DNA of 64,000 nt from Paludibacter jiangxiensis (GCF_001618385.1 NZ_BDCR01000004.1:806001-870000); one strand, 5' to 3'. Shown: positions 36,558-46,469, counted from the first letter of the stretch. Notes: a model not told the origin generated them from the sequence alone. Numbers and translations are program-made.

Positions 36558-39365
36558 ATGAAAAAATACGTCTCATTGTTTTGCCTGTTCCTGCTTACCA
36601 CGCTATGGAGCAATGGCTTTGCCCAGCAAAGCAGCCAGCTCCCCATTGATTCTCAAGTCAGAATCGGGCATCTTGATAACGGATTAACCTATTATATTCG
36701 ACACAATGAAAAGCCTAAAGACAGGGCTGACTTTTATATCGTCCAGAAAGTTGGAGCTATCCTAGAAGAAGATTCCCAAAACGGATTGGCTCACTTTCTT
36801 GAGCACATGGCTTTTAATGGCACGAAGAATTTTCCTGACAAGCAATTAATCAATTTTCTGGAGAAAAACGGTGTGAAATTCGGAGAGAACATCAATGCCT
36901 ATACCTCTCTTGATGAAACTGTCTATAATTTATCCAATGTCCCGACAACCCTTCAGGGTGTGATTGACAGCTCTCTTTTGGTGCTTCACGACTGGTCCAA
37001 TTTCATTTCACTTGACGGCAAGGAGATCGACAAGGAACGTGGTGTTATTCGTGAAGAATGGAGAACAGGAGCCAACGCCGACCGCCGTATGTGGAAAGCC
37101 GGGAATTCCATTCTCTTTGCAGGATCGCAATATGCCAAGCGGGATGTAATTGGCGATACGGCCGTAATCAACCACTTTTCGTACAATACATTACGCGACT
37201 ATTACAAAAAATGGTATCGCCCCGATCTTCAGGCCATCATTGTTGTTGGCGATATTAACGTAGACAAGACCGAGGCACAGATCAAAGAACTTTTCAATGC
37301 CATTCCCAAAGCGGTTAATCCGGCAGAACGTATTCTTTATACGGTTCCTGACAACGATTTACCCATTGTAGCAAGGATCACAGATCCGGAAGCTTCAAAT
37401 ATAGGGTTCATGGTTCAATTCAAACAAACACCATTATCAGATGACGCCAAGAAAACATCCATCGGCTACGTCACCGACATTGTCAATTCGTTGATAAGTA
37501 GGATGCAGAACACTCGTTTTCAGGAAATAGCTCAGAAAGCTGATGCTCCCATCGCTTATGCAGTATCTCAATATGGCGATCTGGTGAAAACCAAAGACGC
37601 ATTTCTTTACTACATGGTACCCCGTAACGGCAAACTTAAAGATGCCATCTCGTTGTTATTTAATGAAATAGAAAAGACAAAACGATACGGTTTCAATTCG
37701 GATGAATATGAAAGAGCCAAGGCGGACATCCTGAAACAGATTGAACAAGCATACAACAACAGAGACAAGCAAAACTCTTCGTCGTACGTGCGTGAATACG
37801 TCAATAATTTTCTGAATCTTGAACCGATTCCCGGTATTGAATGGGAATACAAGACGCTGCAACTTTTGATGCCCAAGCTCACGCTGGAAATGGTTAACCA
37901 ACAAGTGAAGAAATACATTTCCGACAAGAACCTTCTGTTTACCGAACAAGGCCCTGAAAACGAAAAAGCTAATCTGCTAGCGGATAAAGACATTATCAGC
38001 ATGTGGAACAGTGTCAAACAATCTGACATTGTAGCGAATAAAGAGGAAACTATTAACAAACCACTGGTAGCTAATCCTCCTAAGCCTGGAAATATTCGAA
38101 AAGTGACTCATAACAAGGCTCTTGACGCCGAAGAATGGACATTAAATAACGGCATCAAAGTGGTACTGAAACCCACAAAACTAAAACAGGACGAAATCAG
38201 GTTACTGGGAATCGCATACGGCGGATTGTCGCTGGTAGATAATGCCGAAAAGCTACCCTCAGCATCCATCGCAGACAACGTTATTGCAAATAGTGGATTA
38301 GGCGAATTCTCGAAAACTGAGTTAAACAAGCTGTTGTCGGGCAAAGTAGCCGGAGTTTCGCCTAACATTTCCGATTATCAGGAAAGCTTTAGCGGATCGT
38401 CTTCCGTAAAAGATTTCCAAACGATGATGCAACTGCTCTACCTCTATTTTACAGCTCCGCGCAAGGACACGGACGGCTACAGTTCCTTTGTCAACAACGT
38501 GCGCACAAGTCTGATCAATGCCGCAAACGATCCGGATCAGGCATTCAGCGACACGGTCACCACTGCGCTTTATTGCAAATCGCCACGTAAATTTCTGTTT
38601 AACTTAAAGGCTCTTGACAAAGTAAACCATGACGATGTGATGCAACTTTATAAAGAACGTTTTGCCAATCCTGCAAATTTCACTTTCTTCCTGGCCGGAA
38701 GTTTAGACTTAGAGAAAGTAAAACCCGTTATTCTTACCTATTTAGGCGGATTAAAAACATCTAAACAACTGGAAACATGGAAAGACCGCGACATTCGTTA
38801 TCCGCAAGGTACTATTAATCTGTCTTTCGATCATGCGATGAAGACTCCCAAAGCGTCGAATTTTGTGTTGTATAATGACAAGATAGAGTATAATCTCAAC
38901 AACTCACTACTGGCTCAGGCTTTAGGAAGCATACTCGACATCCGCTATGTTGCCTCTATCCGTGAAGATGAAGGTGGATCGTATGGAGTTGGCGTGAAAG
39001 GTAGCATCGGTAAAATACCGGTGCCTACAGTTTCTCTTTTCATGCAATTTGACACCGATCCCTCAAAAGAAGATAAAATGATCGGACTCATCTATAAAGA
39101 ACTCGAGGATATTGCAAAAGACGGCCCCAAAGAAGAAGATGTTCAGAAAGTGAAAGAAAACATGAACAAGCAACACAAAGAAAATGTTGAAGAAAACGGA
39201 TGGTGGTTAAGCACAATGAACCATTATTATTTTTCAGATATTGACTTAGTTAACAATTTCGACAAAGCACTTAACAATATCTCAGCAACTACTATCAAAC
39301 AACTTGCGAAGCAGCTTACCGACAAGAAAAATATTCTTCAGGTAGTAATGCGACCAAAGCAGTAA
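36558..39365 (+). CDS. M16-family (pitrilysin-like) zinc metallopeptidase
   Basis: The 935-residue secreted protein has a signal peptide (LFCLFLLTTLWSNGFAQ) and two M16 halves. The inverted zinc motif H-F-L-E-H lies at about residue 80 in AHFLEHMAFNGTKNFP, and a downstream Glu (TSLDETVYNL region and beyond) completes the site. The C-terminal half (about 520-930) is an inactive M16_C pair, with REDEGGSYGVGVKGS. Such periplasmic enzymes degrade peptides; the target is unknown. It is monocistronic and followed by a strong terminator. Confidence 0.92.
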   Translation: MKKYVSLFCLFLLTTLWSNGFAQQSSQLPIDSQVRIGHLDNGLTYYIRHNEKPKDRADFYIVQKVGAILEEDSQNGLAHFLEHMAFNGTKNFPDKQLINFLEKNGVKFGENINAYTSLDETVYNLSNVPTTLQGVIDSSLLVLHDWSNFISLDGKEIDKERGVIREEWRTGANADRRMWKAGNSILFAGSQYAKRDVIGDTAVINHFSYNTLRDYYKKWYRPDLQAIIVVGDINVDKTEAQIKELFNAIPKAVNPAERILYTVPDNDLPIVARITDPEASNIGFMVQFKQTPLSDDAKKTSIGYVTDIVNSLISRMQNTRFQEIAQKADAPIAYAVSQYGDLVKTKDAFLYYMVPRNGKLKDAISLLFNEIEKTKRYGFNSDEYERAKADILKQIEQAYNNRDKQNSSSYVREYVNNFLNLEPIPGIEWEYKTLQLLMPKLTLEMVNQQVKKYISDKNLLFTEQGPENEKANLLADKDIISMWNSVKQSDIVANKEETINKPLVANPPKPGNIRKVTHNKALDAEEWTLNNGIKVVLKPTKLKQDEIRLLGIAYGGLSLVDNAEKLPSASIADNVIANSGLGEFSKTELNKLLSGKVAGVSPNISDYQESFSGSSSVKDFQTMMQLLYLYFTAPRKDTDGYSSFVNNVRTSLINAANDPDQAFSDTVTTALYCKSPRKFLFNLKALDKVNHDDVMQLYKERFANPANFTFFLAGSLDLEKVKPVILTYLGGLKTSKQLETWKDRDIRYPQGTINLSFDHAMKTPKASNFVLYNDKIEYNLNNSLLAQALGSILDIRYVASIREDEGGSYGVGVKGSIGKIPVPTVSLFMQFDTDPSKEDKMIGLIYKELEDIAKDGPKEEDVQKVKENMNKQHKENVEENGWWLSTMNHYYFSDIDLVNNFDKALNNISATTIKQLAKQLTDKKNILQVVMRPKQ

Positions 39366-39383
39366 ATACCTACCGAAACTGCC

Positions 39384-39430
39384 AAAGGCCTTATCAGAAA
39401 ATTGATTATCTGATAAGGCCTTTCTTTTTT
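39384..39430 (+). terminator. Rho-independent terminator after the M16 peptidase
   Basis: AAAGGCCTTATCAGA and TCTGATAAGGCCTTT form a perfect 15 bp stem with a 10 nt loop, followed by CTTTTTTT. Confidence 0.92.
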
Positions 39431-39517
39431 TGAAAAAAAGTATCTTTTATTTGTACCTTTATCATCCAAATGGCATACTGCATACGTCTAATAAGAAAAA
39501 CAAATCAAGTTACAGGC

Positions 39518-39525
39518 TACTTTTG
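39518..39525 (+). promoter_or_regulatory. Bacteroidetes-type -7 box TACTTTTG
   Basis: TACTTTTG lies 35 bp upstream of the DUF2807 lipoprotein start. Confidence 0.55.
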
Positions 39526-39560
39526 TTCTCTGTAACGATTAACACTAAAAAGAGATAACA

Positions 39561-40352
39561 ATGAAAACGCATTCGATGATTAGCAAAGTAACCTTCTCTA
39601 TCCTGATTTTAACAGGATTAGTAATCAGTTCGTGCACCTACATCAACCGTCAAAACGGTTCCGGAAAAGTAATCCGGGTTGAACATCCGGCTAAAGGCTT
39701 CAACAAAGTAGAAATCTCCCTTGTTTTCGATGCCGTAATTATTCCGGGTAATGACGAAAAAGTAGTAGTAGAAACAGACGACAACCTCCAGCAATATGTT
39801 CTGGTTTCTAATTCGGACAGCACGTTGAACGTCCGGATGAAAGAAAACGTCAATATCGGGTCACATTCTGCCGGAACAGTTTATATCTACACCAAAGGAA
39901 TCACTTCAATCAACAACAGCTCTGTAGGAAAATTGACGAATGATGGCTCTTTAACCGCAGACACCTTCAGTTTCAGCAACAGTTCCGTAGGGAATAATGA
40001 CTTGAAAATTAAGGCAAAGAAAATCATCATCAACAATAGTTCAGTTGGCAAAACCAACTTATTCCTTGACTGCAACATATTGGCTTTTACTAATAGTGCA
40101 GTTGGAAAGACTCTGCTTACCGGAAATTGCGACGATGCTCATATCGACAATTCGGGTGTTGGCAGCTTCGACGCGCAAAACTTTACCACTCAGGTTCTGC
40201 ATATTGTGAACAGCGCAGTTGGCAGCACGGATGTAAATGCCAGCAAAGAAATTTACATCGACAACTCGGGTGTCGGACGTTTAGACGTTTATGGAGCTTG
40301 TGTCATTAAAAAACTGGATGACAATGGAGTAAGCAAAACACACAAACATTAA
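39561..40352 (+). CDS. DUF2807 (head GIN domain) lipoprotein
   Basis: The 263-residue lipoprotein has a signal peptide with a lipobox (LVISSC) and a DUF2807 parallel beta-helix domain. The N-terminal strand VEHPAKGFNKVEISLVFDAVIIPG and VVVETDDNLQQYV are typical. From about residue 110, a motif N-S-[SAG]-V-G recurs about every 17-21 residues at least seven times (NNSSVGKL, SNSSVGNN, NNSSVGKT, TNSAVGKT, DNSGVGSF, VNSAVGST, DNSGVGRL). This reads as stacked Asn/Ser ladders of a right-handed helix. It is surface or periplasmic; function is unknown. Confidence 0.85.
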   Translation: MKTHSMISKVTFSILILTGLVISSCTYINRQNGSGKVIRVEHPAKGFNKVEISLVFDAVIIPGNDEKVVVETDDNLQQYVLVSNSDSTLNVRMKENVNIGSHSAGTVYIYTKGITSINNSSVGKLTNDGSLTADTFSFSNSSVGNNDLKIKAKKIIINNSSVGKTNLFLDCNILAFTNSAVGKTLLTGNCDDAHIDNSGVGSFDAQNFTTQVLHIVNSAVGSTDVNASKEIYIDNSGVGRLDVYGACVIKKLDDNGVSKTHKH

Positions 40353-40469
40353 ACGATCTTTCTGTTTATCCAAAAACCAAGAAAATAACAGCAACAATTA
40401 CAAAAAGCTGATTTGTGTATTTACTTTGTATTCAGATGTCCCAAAGATATTCATTTTAAACACTTTATT

Positions 40470-40679
40470 ATGAAAAAGAATATGGGCACTTTAGACAAAG
40501 GAATCCGGTTGGCAATCGCTTTTGTCATTGTAATACTCGACATTAACAATGTGGTCACCGGCACATTGGGAGACATTTTGCTGATAGTTGCTGTATTGTT
40601 GGTTATCACTACTTTTCTTGGATTTTGCCCACTCTATCTTCCATTTGGATGGAATACCAACAAACAAAAAGAAGAGTAA
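40470..40679 (+). CDS. Small DUF2892 (YgaP-like) membrane protein
   Basis: The 69-residue protein starts at the ATG at 40470; the open frame upstream has no family match. It has a short amphipathic start (KNMGTLDKGIRLAIAF) and two hydrophobic helices, with the LGFCPLYLPFGW ending characteristic of the family. DUF2892 is the membrane part of YgaP-type rhodanese proteins, here without the rhodanese domain. Function is unknown. A strong terminator follows. Confidence 0.8.
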   Translation: MKKNMGTLDKGIRLAIAFVIVILDINNVVTGTLGDILLIVAVLLVITTFLGFCPLYLPFGWNTNKQKEE

Positions 40680-40711
40680 ATACTCTCAAACAACATATCT
40701 GATCCTCAATC

Positions 40712-40749
40712 AAGGCGACATTCCGTATTTTACGAATGTCGCCTTTTTT
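40712..40749 (+). terminator. Rho-independent terminator after DUF2892
   Basis: AAGGCGACATTC pairs with GAATGTCGCCTT (12 bp) around a 10 nt loop, followed by TTTTT. Confidence 0.92.
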
Positions 40750-40827
40750 ATATTTTCACCGAAGCAACTCTGAAAGGATTAACCTCATTGCTTTTTCAAT
40801 ACTCTGATAATTAGCCTTTTTACGCAG

Positions 40828-40835
40828 TATATTTG
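40828..40835 (+). promoter_or_regulatory. Bacteroidetes-type -7 box TATATTTG, long leader
   Basis: TATATTTG is the only good -7 match in the 40750-41110 gap. It would leave a leader of about 270 nt before the phosphoesterase gene. Nothing else recognisable is in this gap. Confidence 0.4.
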
Positions 40836-41110
40836 CACCATATAGTATTAAAATTCCATCAAAGACGGGCAAAAGTTCAGACTAAAAACCATTAATCAGC
40901 CTGTGTTACATGGAAAAAATCAACCACATGGAACCACCACTTTTATCTCACCACTTTGGAAATCTTCTTTGATTCCATATTGAAGGGAATAACTGCACCA
41001 CAACGCCAAAGCACAAAGGTTATATTTTAGAAAGCGAACCTTTTAATCTGAGTATTTTCTTATCCATAACAGAAAAAGGTTCAACATATTAACCTTTCAA
41101 ATTCTTCGTT

Positions 41111-42451
41111 ATGAAATCATTATTCCATGCCATATCTATCTTACTGATCGGATTGCTTATTGCTTGTCAGGATAATATGACCCTGACATACAATAATGGA
41201 TCAATCGCATCACTCAGCAGCGCGAAAATAAGTGATGGTGCAAGAATCGCAATTCTTTCCGACATTCATGTTATGCACCCGTCGCTTTTGATCAACGATG
41301 GAACTGCATTCCAAAATTATCTTGCTCAGGATCCCAAGCTTCTGGAATATAGTGCCCAAATTCTGGAAGCTACAATTAGCAAACTCATTGCACAAAAACC
41401 TGATCTCGTATTAGTGGCCGGCGATCTCACGAAAGACGGAGAACTGATAAGTCACGAGTTTGTTTCCCGACAGTTGCAACGCCTTGTTTCCCACGGCATA
41501 AAAGTGTTGGTTACCGTTGGCAATCACGATGTAAACAACCCTGAGGCAGCAAAATTTGATGGAGATAAAGTATACCCTGCAGAAAATGTTCCGGCAAATA
41601 AAATTCGCTCCATTTATCCCAACTTCGGATTTGCCAATTCTTTATCCAAAGACCCGAACTCGTTGAGCTATGTCAATGAACCCATTAAAGACCTTTGGGT
41701 TATAGCCATTGACGCCAACGAATATTACAACAACAAATTGAAAAGTACCATTGGAGGCATTATCAAAAACGAAACAATGGCCTGGATAAAAGAACGCATG
41801 AACGATGCCAAGCGAAAAGGAAAAACCGTTATCGGCATGATGCACCATAACCTCATCGAACATTATTACGGACAATCGGTTATCGATACCGGATATGTTG
41901 TCAATAATTCAGAAACTGTCGCTAATGAATTGATGGAAGCCGGATTAAAAATCATCTTTACAGGTCATTATCACGCCAATGACATTACGAAACGAGAGCA
42001 CAATGGTAAATTTATTTTTGATGTAGAAACAGGCTCTACCCTGAACTATCCATGTACTTACAGGATGCTTACAATCAAGGGAAATAAATATTCGTTCACC
42101 CCTCAAACAACAACAGATTTAATGCCTTCTGTAATGGGGATGACCTTTGACACTTATGCCAAAGCGTTTCTGTCTGCCCATCTCGATGGCTATTTTGCTT
42201 ACCTACTTACCATGGCGAAAGGAGTTCCATCGTCGTATGCAACCCAATTCGCGCCCTGGTACAGAGCCGGATTTATGGCGCATTGCATGGGTGATGAATC
42301 GCCCACAAGCGATTTAGCCACTCAAACGGCAACATTAAATGCATTAGATCCTTCCGGCCAATTAAGCGGTATTCTCGGTTCATTCTGGACTGACATCAAT
42401 ACACCGGACAATACCGTGACGCTGGATTTGGAAACGGGATCAGCTTATTGA
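41111..42451 (+). CDS. Metallophosphoesterase lipoprotein
   Basis: The 446-residue lipoprotein (lipobox LIAC) has a calcineurin-like phosphoesterase domain. All metal motifs are intact: LSDIHVM (D-x-H), VAGDLTKDG (G-D), VGNHDVNN (G-N-H-D), MMHHNL, and FTGHYHAND (G-H-x-H). The last 110 residues are an extra domain seen in Bacteroidota homologues. The substrate (phosphodiester, phosphomonoester or nucleotide) is unknown; the location is periplasmic or surface. It is monocistronic, ending in a terminator at 42483. Confidence 0.88.
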   Translation: MKSLFHAISILLIGLLIACQDNMTLTYNNGSIASLSSAKISDGARIAILSDIHVMHPSLLINDGTAFQNYLAQDPKLLEYSAQILEATISKLIAQKPDLVLVAGDLTKDGELISHEFVSRQLQRLVSHGIKVLVTVGNHDVNNPEAAKFDGDKVYPAENVPANKIRSIYPNFGFANSLSKDPNSLSYVNEPIKDLWVIAIDANEYYNNKLKSTIGGIIKNETMAWIKERMNDAKRKGKTVIGMMHHNLIEHYYGQSVIDTGYVVNNSETVANELMEAGLKIIFTGHYHANDITKREHNGKFIFDVETGSTLNYPCTYRMLTIKGNKYSFTPQTTTDLMPSVMGMTFDTYAKAFLSAHLDGYFAYLLTMAKGVPSSYATQFAPWYRAGFMAHCMGDESPTSDLATQTATLNALDPSGQLSGILGSFWTDINTPDNTVTLDLETGSAY

Positions 42452-42482
42452 AAGCCATTTTTCACTTAACTAATCAGCCACA

Positions 42483-42514
42483 AAATGAGAGCTCCAACGG
42501 GCTCTCATTTTTTC
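42483..42514 (+). terminator. Rho-independent terminator after the phosphoesterase
   Basis: AAATGAGAGC pairs with GCTCTCATTT (10 bp, 8 nt loop), followed by TTTCATTTT. Confidence 0.9.
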
Positions 42515-42592
42515 ATTTTAAGTACAACATGTATCCTATTTCCCACAGCTAAAAAAAATGTTGATGAATGTAAAAAACGCACTCAATTATAG

Positions 42593-42600
42593 TATATTTG
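42593..42600 (+). promoter_or_regulatory. Bacteroidetes-type -7 box TATATTTG (hydrogenase operon)
   Basis: TATATTTG lies 91 bp upstream of the first hydrogenase gene and after the preceding terminator. Confidence 0.6.
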
Positions 42601-42691
42601 TTGTGTAAAGAATCAATTAAACATTCTTTATACAGCTGATTCTCTTTATATTTCTCCGTATCCGCACAACCTCTCAAATAAGATAAACACC

Positions 42692-43222
42692 ATGGAAAAA
42701 GTCACGCCATTCATCATCGCAGAAGCCGAACTGGACGCTATTATCGGGAAGCATCTGGGGAAACCGGGGATGCTACTGTCAGTTCTGGAAGAAGCGCAAG
42801 AGATGCATCCGCAGAAATATCTTCCGGGTGAAACACTCTTATCAATTGCACAAAAACTAAATATCGCCTATTCTCAGGTATACAGTGTTGTAACCTTCTA
42901 TTCGTTTTTCAATCTTATGCCTCAGGGGCGTCATTCTATCGTTGTCTGCCGGGGCACCGCCTGCCACACAAAAGGATCGAAAGCACTACTGGACGAAATT
43001 TGTCCGCTATTGGGAATACATCGGGAGGCAAATGCTTCCGAATCGAACTTCACAACACCCGACAATGAGTTTACGATCAAGACGGTCGCTTGTTTCGGAC
43101 AGTGTGCTCTCTCTCCCGTCATTGCTATTGATGGCATCATTCACAGCAATGTAAATTCTCAGAAGCTGGCCAAAATACTGAACAAGATCAAATCTTCAAT
43201 TAAAACGTCCGGCGATAAATAA
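42692..43222 (+). CDS. hydC: HydC/NuoE-like [2Fe-2S] subunit of NAD-linked hydrogenase
   Basis: The 176-residue thioredoxin-like ferredoxin belongs to the NuoE/HydC family. An N-terminal helical bundle spans about residues 10-75 (GMLLSVLEEAQEMHPQKYLP). The [2Fe-2S] cysteines are in VVCRGTACHTKGS and VACFGQCALSP. Its role is electron relay beside the flavin subunit. It is the first gene of a three-gene operon followed by the HydB-GltD fusion (57 bp) and HydA. Together they match the bifurcating HydABC layout (group A3 [FeFe]). No maturation genes (hydE, hydF, hydG) are nearby. Confidence 0.9.
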   Translation: MEKVTPFIIAEAELDAIIGKHLGKPGMLLSVLEEAQEMHPQKYLPGETLLSIAQKLNIAYSQVYSVVTFYSFFNLMPQGRHSIVVCRGTACHTKGSKALLDEICPLLGIHREANASESNFTTPDNEFTIKTVACFGQCALSPVIAIDGIIHSNVNSQKLAKILNKIKSSIKTSGDK

Positions 43223-43279
43223 TCGCTTGCGGTAGCCTTATTTTCGTTTTGCTTGTCTTTCATATTAAACCTATAAGCC

Positions 43280-46200
43280 ATGACACCTTCTGATCTTGAC
43301 AACATAAGACAAAACAACCGGCATCGCATTCTGCCCGAACAACCGATGATAATGGTCGGAATGGGAACTTGCGGCATCGGCAATGGAGCCGATTTGGTTT
43401 TCAATCGGTTGCAAAAAACCATTGCAGACACTGGTGTAAATTGCCAGCTAAAACAAACCGGCTGTTTTGGTTTTTGTGCCGGAGAACCCTTAGTTATGCT
43501 TTATCAACCTAATAGACCTCTTTTGGTTTACAGCAAGGTGGATGAGAAGGATGCATCGCATATAATCGACAGTTTAATAAAAAACAAAGTCTATCTCAAA
43601 AAGATTCTTTGCCGCATTGACGAATGGGATTTTCTAACATCGGAAGTGAAATTCGGCACCGATTACACCGACATTCCGCATTGGAATGAGACTCCTTTTT
43701 TCAAAGGGCAAACAAAAATTGTCCTTCGTCACACGGGGCTCATTGATCCCGAAAAAATACTCGATTATATTGCCATCGGAGGCTATCGCGCTTTGGCCAA
43801 GGTTTTAACAAACATGCAGCCTACGGATGTTGTTGATGAAGTACTTGCATCCAGGCTTCGGGGACGTGGTGGTGCAGGATTTCCAACCGGCACAAAATGG
43901 TCGATTATGCAAAAAGCACAAGCCGATCAGAAATACATTATTTGCAATGCCGACGAAGGTGATCCGGGCGCTTATATGAATCGAAACGAAATTGAGAGCG
44001 ACCCGCACATGCTGATAGAAGGGATGCTGATAGGCGCCTACGCCATGGGAGCATCCGAAGGCATTGCTTATGTAAGGGCTGAATATCCTCTTGCTGTTAA
44101 ACGCCTGAAAGCGGCTATCGAGCAAGCCACAGCCATGAAACTTTTAGGCAACAACATTTTAGGAACTAACTTTTCTTTCAATCTGGAAGTTGTAGAAGGT
44201 GCCGGTGCATTTGTCTGTGGAGAAGAGACCGCCCTGATAGCTTCGATTGAAGGGAAAGCCGGCAGGCCAATGCCACGTCCGCCCTACCCTGCACAAAAAG
44301 GACTTTACGGCAAACCCACCAATATCAACAACGTGGAGACCTGGTGCAACATACCGGTCATCATCGAAAAAGGGAGCGAATGGTTCAAGCAAACAGGCAC
44401 AGAGAAAAGCTCGGGCACAAAAGTTTTTTCACTTGTTGGGAAAGTAAAAAACACAGGACTGGTAGAACTGCCACTTGGGTCAACCATCGAACAATTTGTT
44501 TTCAACATAGGAGAAGGAACCGGCACCTCCAAACGGGTCAAGGCCGTACAAACCGGTGGTCCGTCGGGAGGTTGTATTCCATTGGAATATTTTTCAACAC
44601 CGGTAGATTATGAATCGTTAGCCAGCCTGGGTGCAATAATGGGCTCGGGCGGAATGGTTGTGATGGATCAGGACAATTGTATGGTTGATGTGGCACGCTA
44701 TTTTCTGGAATTCAATTCCGCAGAATCGTGTGGCAAATGCACGCCCTGTCGTGAAGGGTTAGCACAGGCACTGGCTATTCTCACTAAGATCACAAAAGGA
44801 GAAGGCACGCATGAAGATCTCACTTTACTGGAACAGTTAAGCCAAACCATCAGGGATACATCCATCTGTGCATTGGGACAAACCGCACCCAATCCCATTT
44901 TAACAACACTGAAATACTTCCGTAACGAATACGAAGAACATATCCGCGAAAAACGTTGTCACGCCGGAGCCTGTGAAGCGCTTTATATGGCATTGTGCGA
45001 AAACAGTTGCCCGCTGCACATGAATATTCCCGGCTATATTGAACTGATGAAAGAAGACCGGATAGAAGACGCGTTTGAGCTAACCTTGCGCGACAATCCT
45101 ATTCCGGGAACCATCGGACGCATTTGCCATTTCCATTGCCAGATGCGCTGCCGCCGCGAAATGATCGACGAACCGGTTTCGCAGGGTGAAATTCACCGCT
45201 ATCTGGCCGATACGATGTATAAACTTGGGAAAGAGAATGAAATATACAAAAAACTGATCAAAGAAAAACTACCTTCTACAGGAAAGAAAATCGCGATTAT
45301 CGGAGCCGGACCGGCAGGATTGACTGCGGCATACTATCTTGTACGGCTGGGGCATTCCGTAACGATTTACGATGCTCTTTCAGAAGCTGGTGGCGTAGTC
45401 CGGTTTGGCATACCTCAATATCGTTTACCAAAGTCTGTCCTTCAGAAAGAAGTTCAGTTTATCAAAAGACTGGGAGTACAGTTTGTCTTTAATACCCGGC
45501 TTGGGACGGACATCCGGTTATCAGATCTGGACAATGAAAACGATGCAATATATCTTGCCATTGGAGCATGGAAAGACATTGATCTGAACATTCCCGGAGA
45601 ACATGCGAAAGGCGTATTTGCCGGAACGGAAGTTTTGAAAGAGCTCGCTTTGGGCAAAATCCCAAAGCTCGGACAACACGTCGTCATTATCGGGGCAGGC
45701 AATGTTGCCATCGATGCAGCTCGCAGCATTTGGCGACTTGGAAAAGATGTGACTGTGGTCTACCGGCGCGAAAAAGACGATATGCCTGCCAACAAAGACG
45801 AAATCATGGAGTCGGAAGCTGAACATATCACTTACCGTTTTCTGGCGGCTCCACACGAGATCATCACCGACAAAAACAATCGCGCTAAAGCGTTGAAAGT
45901 TGAACTGATGAGTATCGGACACATTGATACTTCAGGCAGGCGAAAACCTCTACCGACGGGCCAATATGAAGAAATTCCATGCGACTCCATCATTCTTGCC
46001 GTAGGAGAACGGGTGGATACAGCATCATTATCCTCAGAGTTACTCTCCACGACAAAAGACGGGAGAGTTATTGCCGATCAGTTTTCATTCCACACCTCCC
46101 GTCCGAAAGTGTATGCCGGTGGTGATGCCGTGACGGGACCTTCCACGGCTGCCGAAGCAATGGGGATGGCGAAGAAAGCCGCAGAAATCATCGATTTTGA

Positions 46201-46429
46201 CTTAATGCACGAACGGCGATTTTACAAGCTGTTCCGCCGGTTTGACTATCGCAATATTATACCGACGAATCCGAAACCATCGACCAAAAACAAACCTTTC
46301 CGGCTTTCTGTAAAAGAACGAACCGGCAATTTCCACGAAGTAGCCTCCGGTCTCACCGGCGAACAAGCGCACAACGAAGCGAACCGTTGCCTGCGTTGCG
46401 ACATTAAATGCGAGGATACCAAACAATAA
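43280..46429 (+). CDS. hydB: HydB/NuoF-like flavin subunit fused to a GltD-like FAD/NAD(P) oxidoreductase
   Basis: The 1049-residue cytosolic protein has these modules in order: a [2Fe-2S] thioredoxin-like domain (about 20-110, TGCFGFCAGEP); the NuoF FMN/NADH domain (about 130-400, RGRGGAGFPTGTKW, ICNADEGDPGAY, GAGAFVCGEETAL); the SLBB region; the NuoF [4Fe-4S] site ESCGKCTPCREG (about 482-493); then, replacing the usual HydB ferredoxin tail, a GltD/NfnB-like module. That module has a Cys-rich N-terminal part (CENSCPLHMNIPGYI, IGRICHFHCQMRCRR), a first dinucleotide motif IIGAGPAGLTAAYYL (about 673), a second IIGAGNVAIDAARSI (about 803) with the Arg-rich VVYRREKDDMPA that usually indicates NADP(H), and VYAGGDAVTG for FAD. 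A coupling of NADH, ferredoxin/hydrogen and NADPH is inferred. Confidence 0.87.
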   Translation: MTPSDLDNIRQNNRHRILPEQPMIMVGMGTCGIGNGADLVFNRLQKTIADTGVNCQLKQTGCFGFCAGEPLVMLYQPNRPLLVYSKVDEKDASHIIDSLIKNKVYLKKILCRIDEWDFLTSEVKFGTDYTDIPHWNETPFFKGQTKIVLRHTGLIDPEKILDYIAIGGYRALAKVLTNMQPTDVVDEVLASRLRGRGGAGFPTGTKWSIMQKAQADQKYIICNADEGDPGAYMNRNEIESDPHMLIEGMLIGAYAMGASEGIAYVRAEYPLAVKRLKAAIEQATAMKLLGNNILGTNFSFNLEVVEGAGAFVCGEETALIASIEGKAGRPMPRPPYPAQKGLYGKPTNINNVETWCNIPVIIEKGSEWFKQTGTEKSSGTKVFSLVGKVKNTGLVELPLGSTIEQFVFNIGEGTGTSKRVKAVQTGGPSGGCIPLEYFSTPVDYESLASLGAIMGSGGMVVMDQDNCMVDVARYFLEFNSAESCGKCTPCREGLAQALAILTKITKGEGTHEDLTLLEQLSQTIRDTSICALGQTAPNPILTTLKYFRNEYEEHIREKRCHAGACEALYMALCENSCPLHMNIPGYIELMKEDRIEDAFELTLRDNPIPGTIGRICHFHCQMRCRREMIDEPVSQGEIHRYLADTMYKLGKENEIYKKLIKEKLPSTGKKIAIIGAGPAGLTAAYYLVRLGHSVTIYDALSEAGGVVRFGIPQYRLPKSVLQKEVQFIKRLGVQFVFNTRLGTDIRLSDLDNENDAIYLAIGAWKDIDLNIPGEHAKGVFAGTEVLKELALGKIPKLGQHVVIIGAGNVAIDAARSIWRLGKDVTVVYRREKDDMPANKDEIMESEAEHITYRFLAAPHEIITDKNNRAKALKVELMSIGHIDTSGRRKPLPTGQYEEIPCDSIILAVGERVDTASLSSELLSTTKDGRVIADQFSFHTSRPKVYAGGDAVTGPSTAAEAMGMAKKAAEIIDFDLMHERRFYKLFRRFDYRNIIPTNPKPSTKNKPFRLSVKERTGNFHEVASGLTGEQAHNEANRCLRCDIKCEDTKQ

Positions 46430-46469
46430 AGCTGTAAGCGAATTTTTGAAATTTTGAAATCTCACGATT

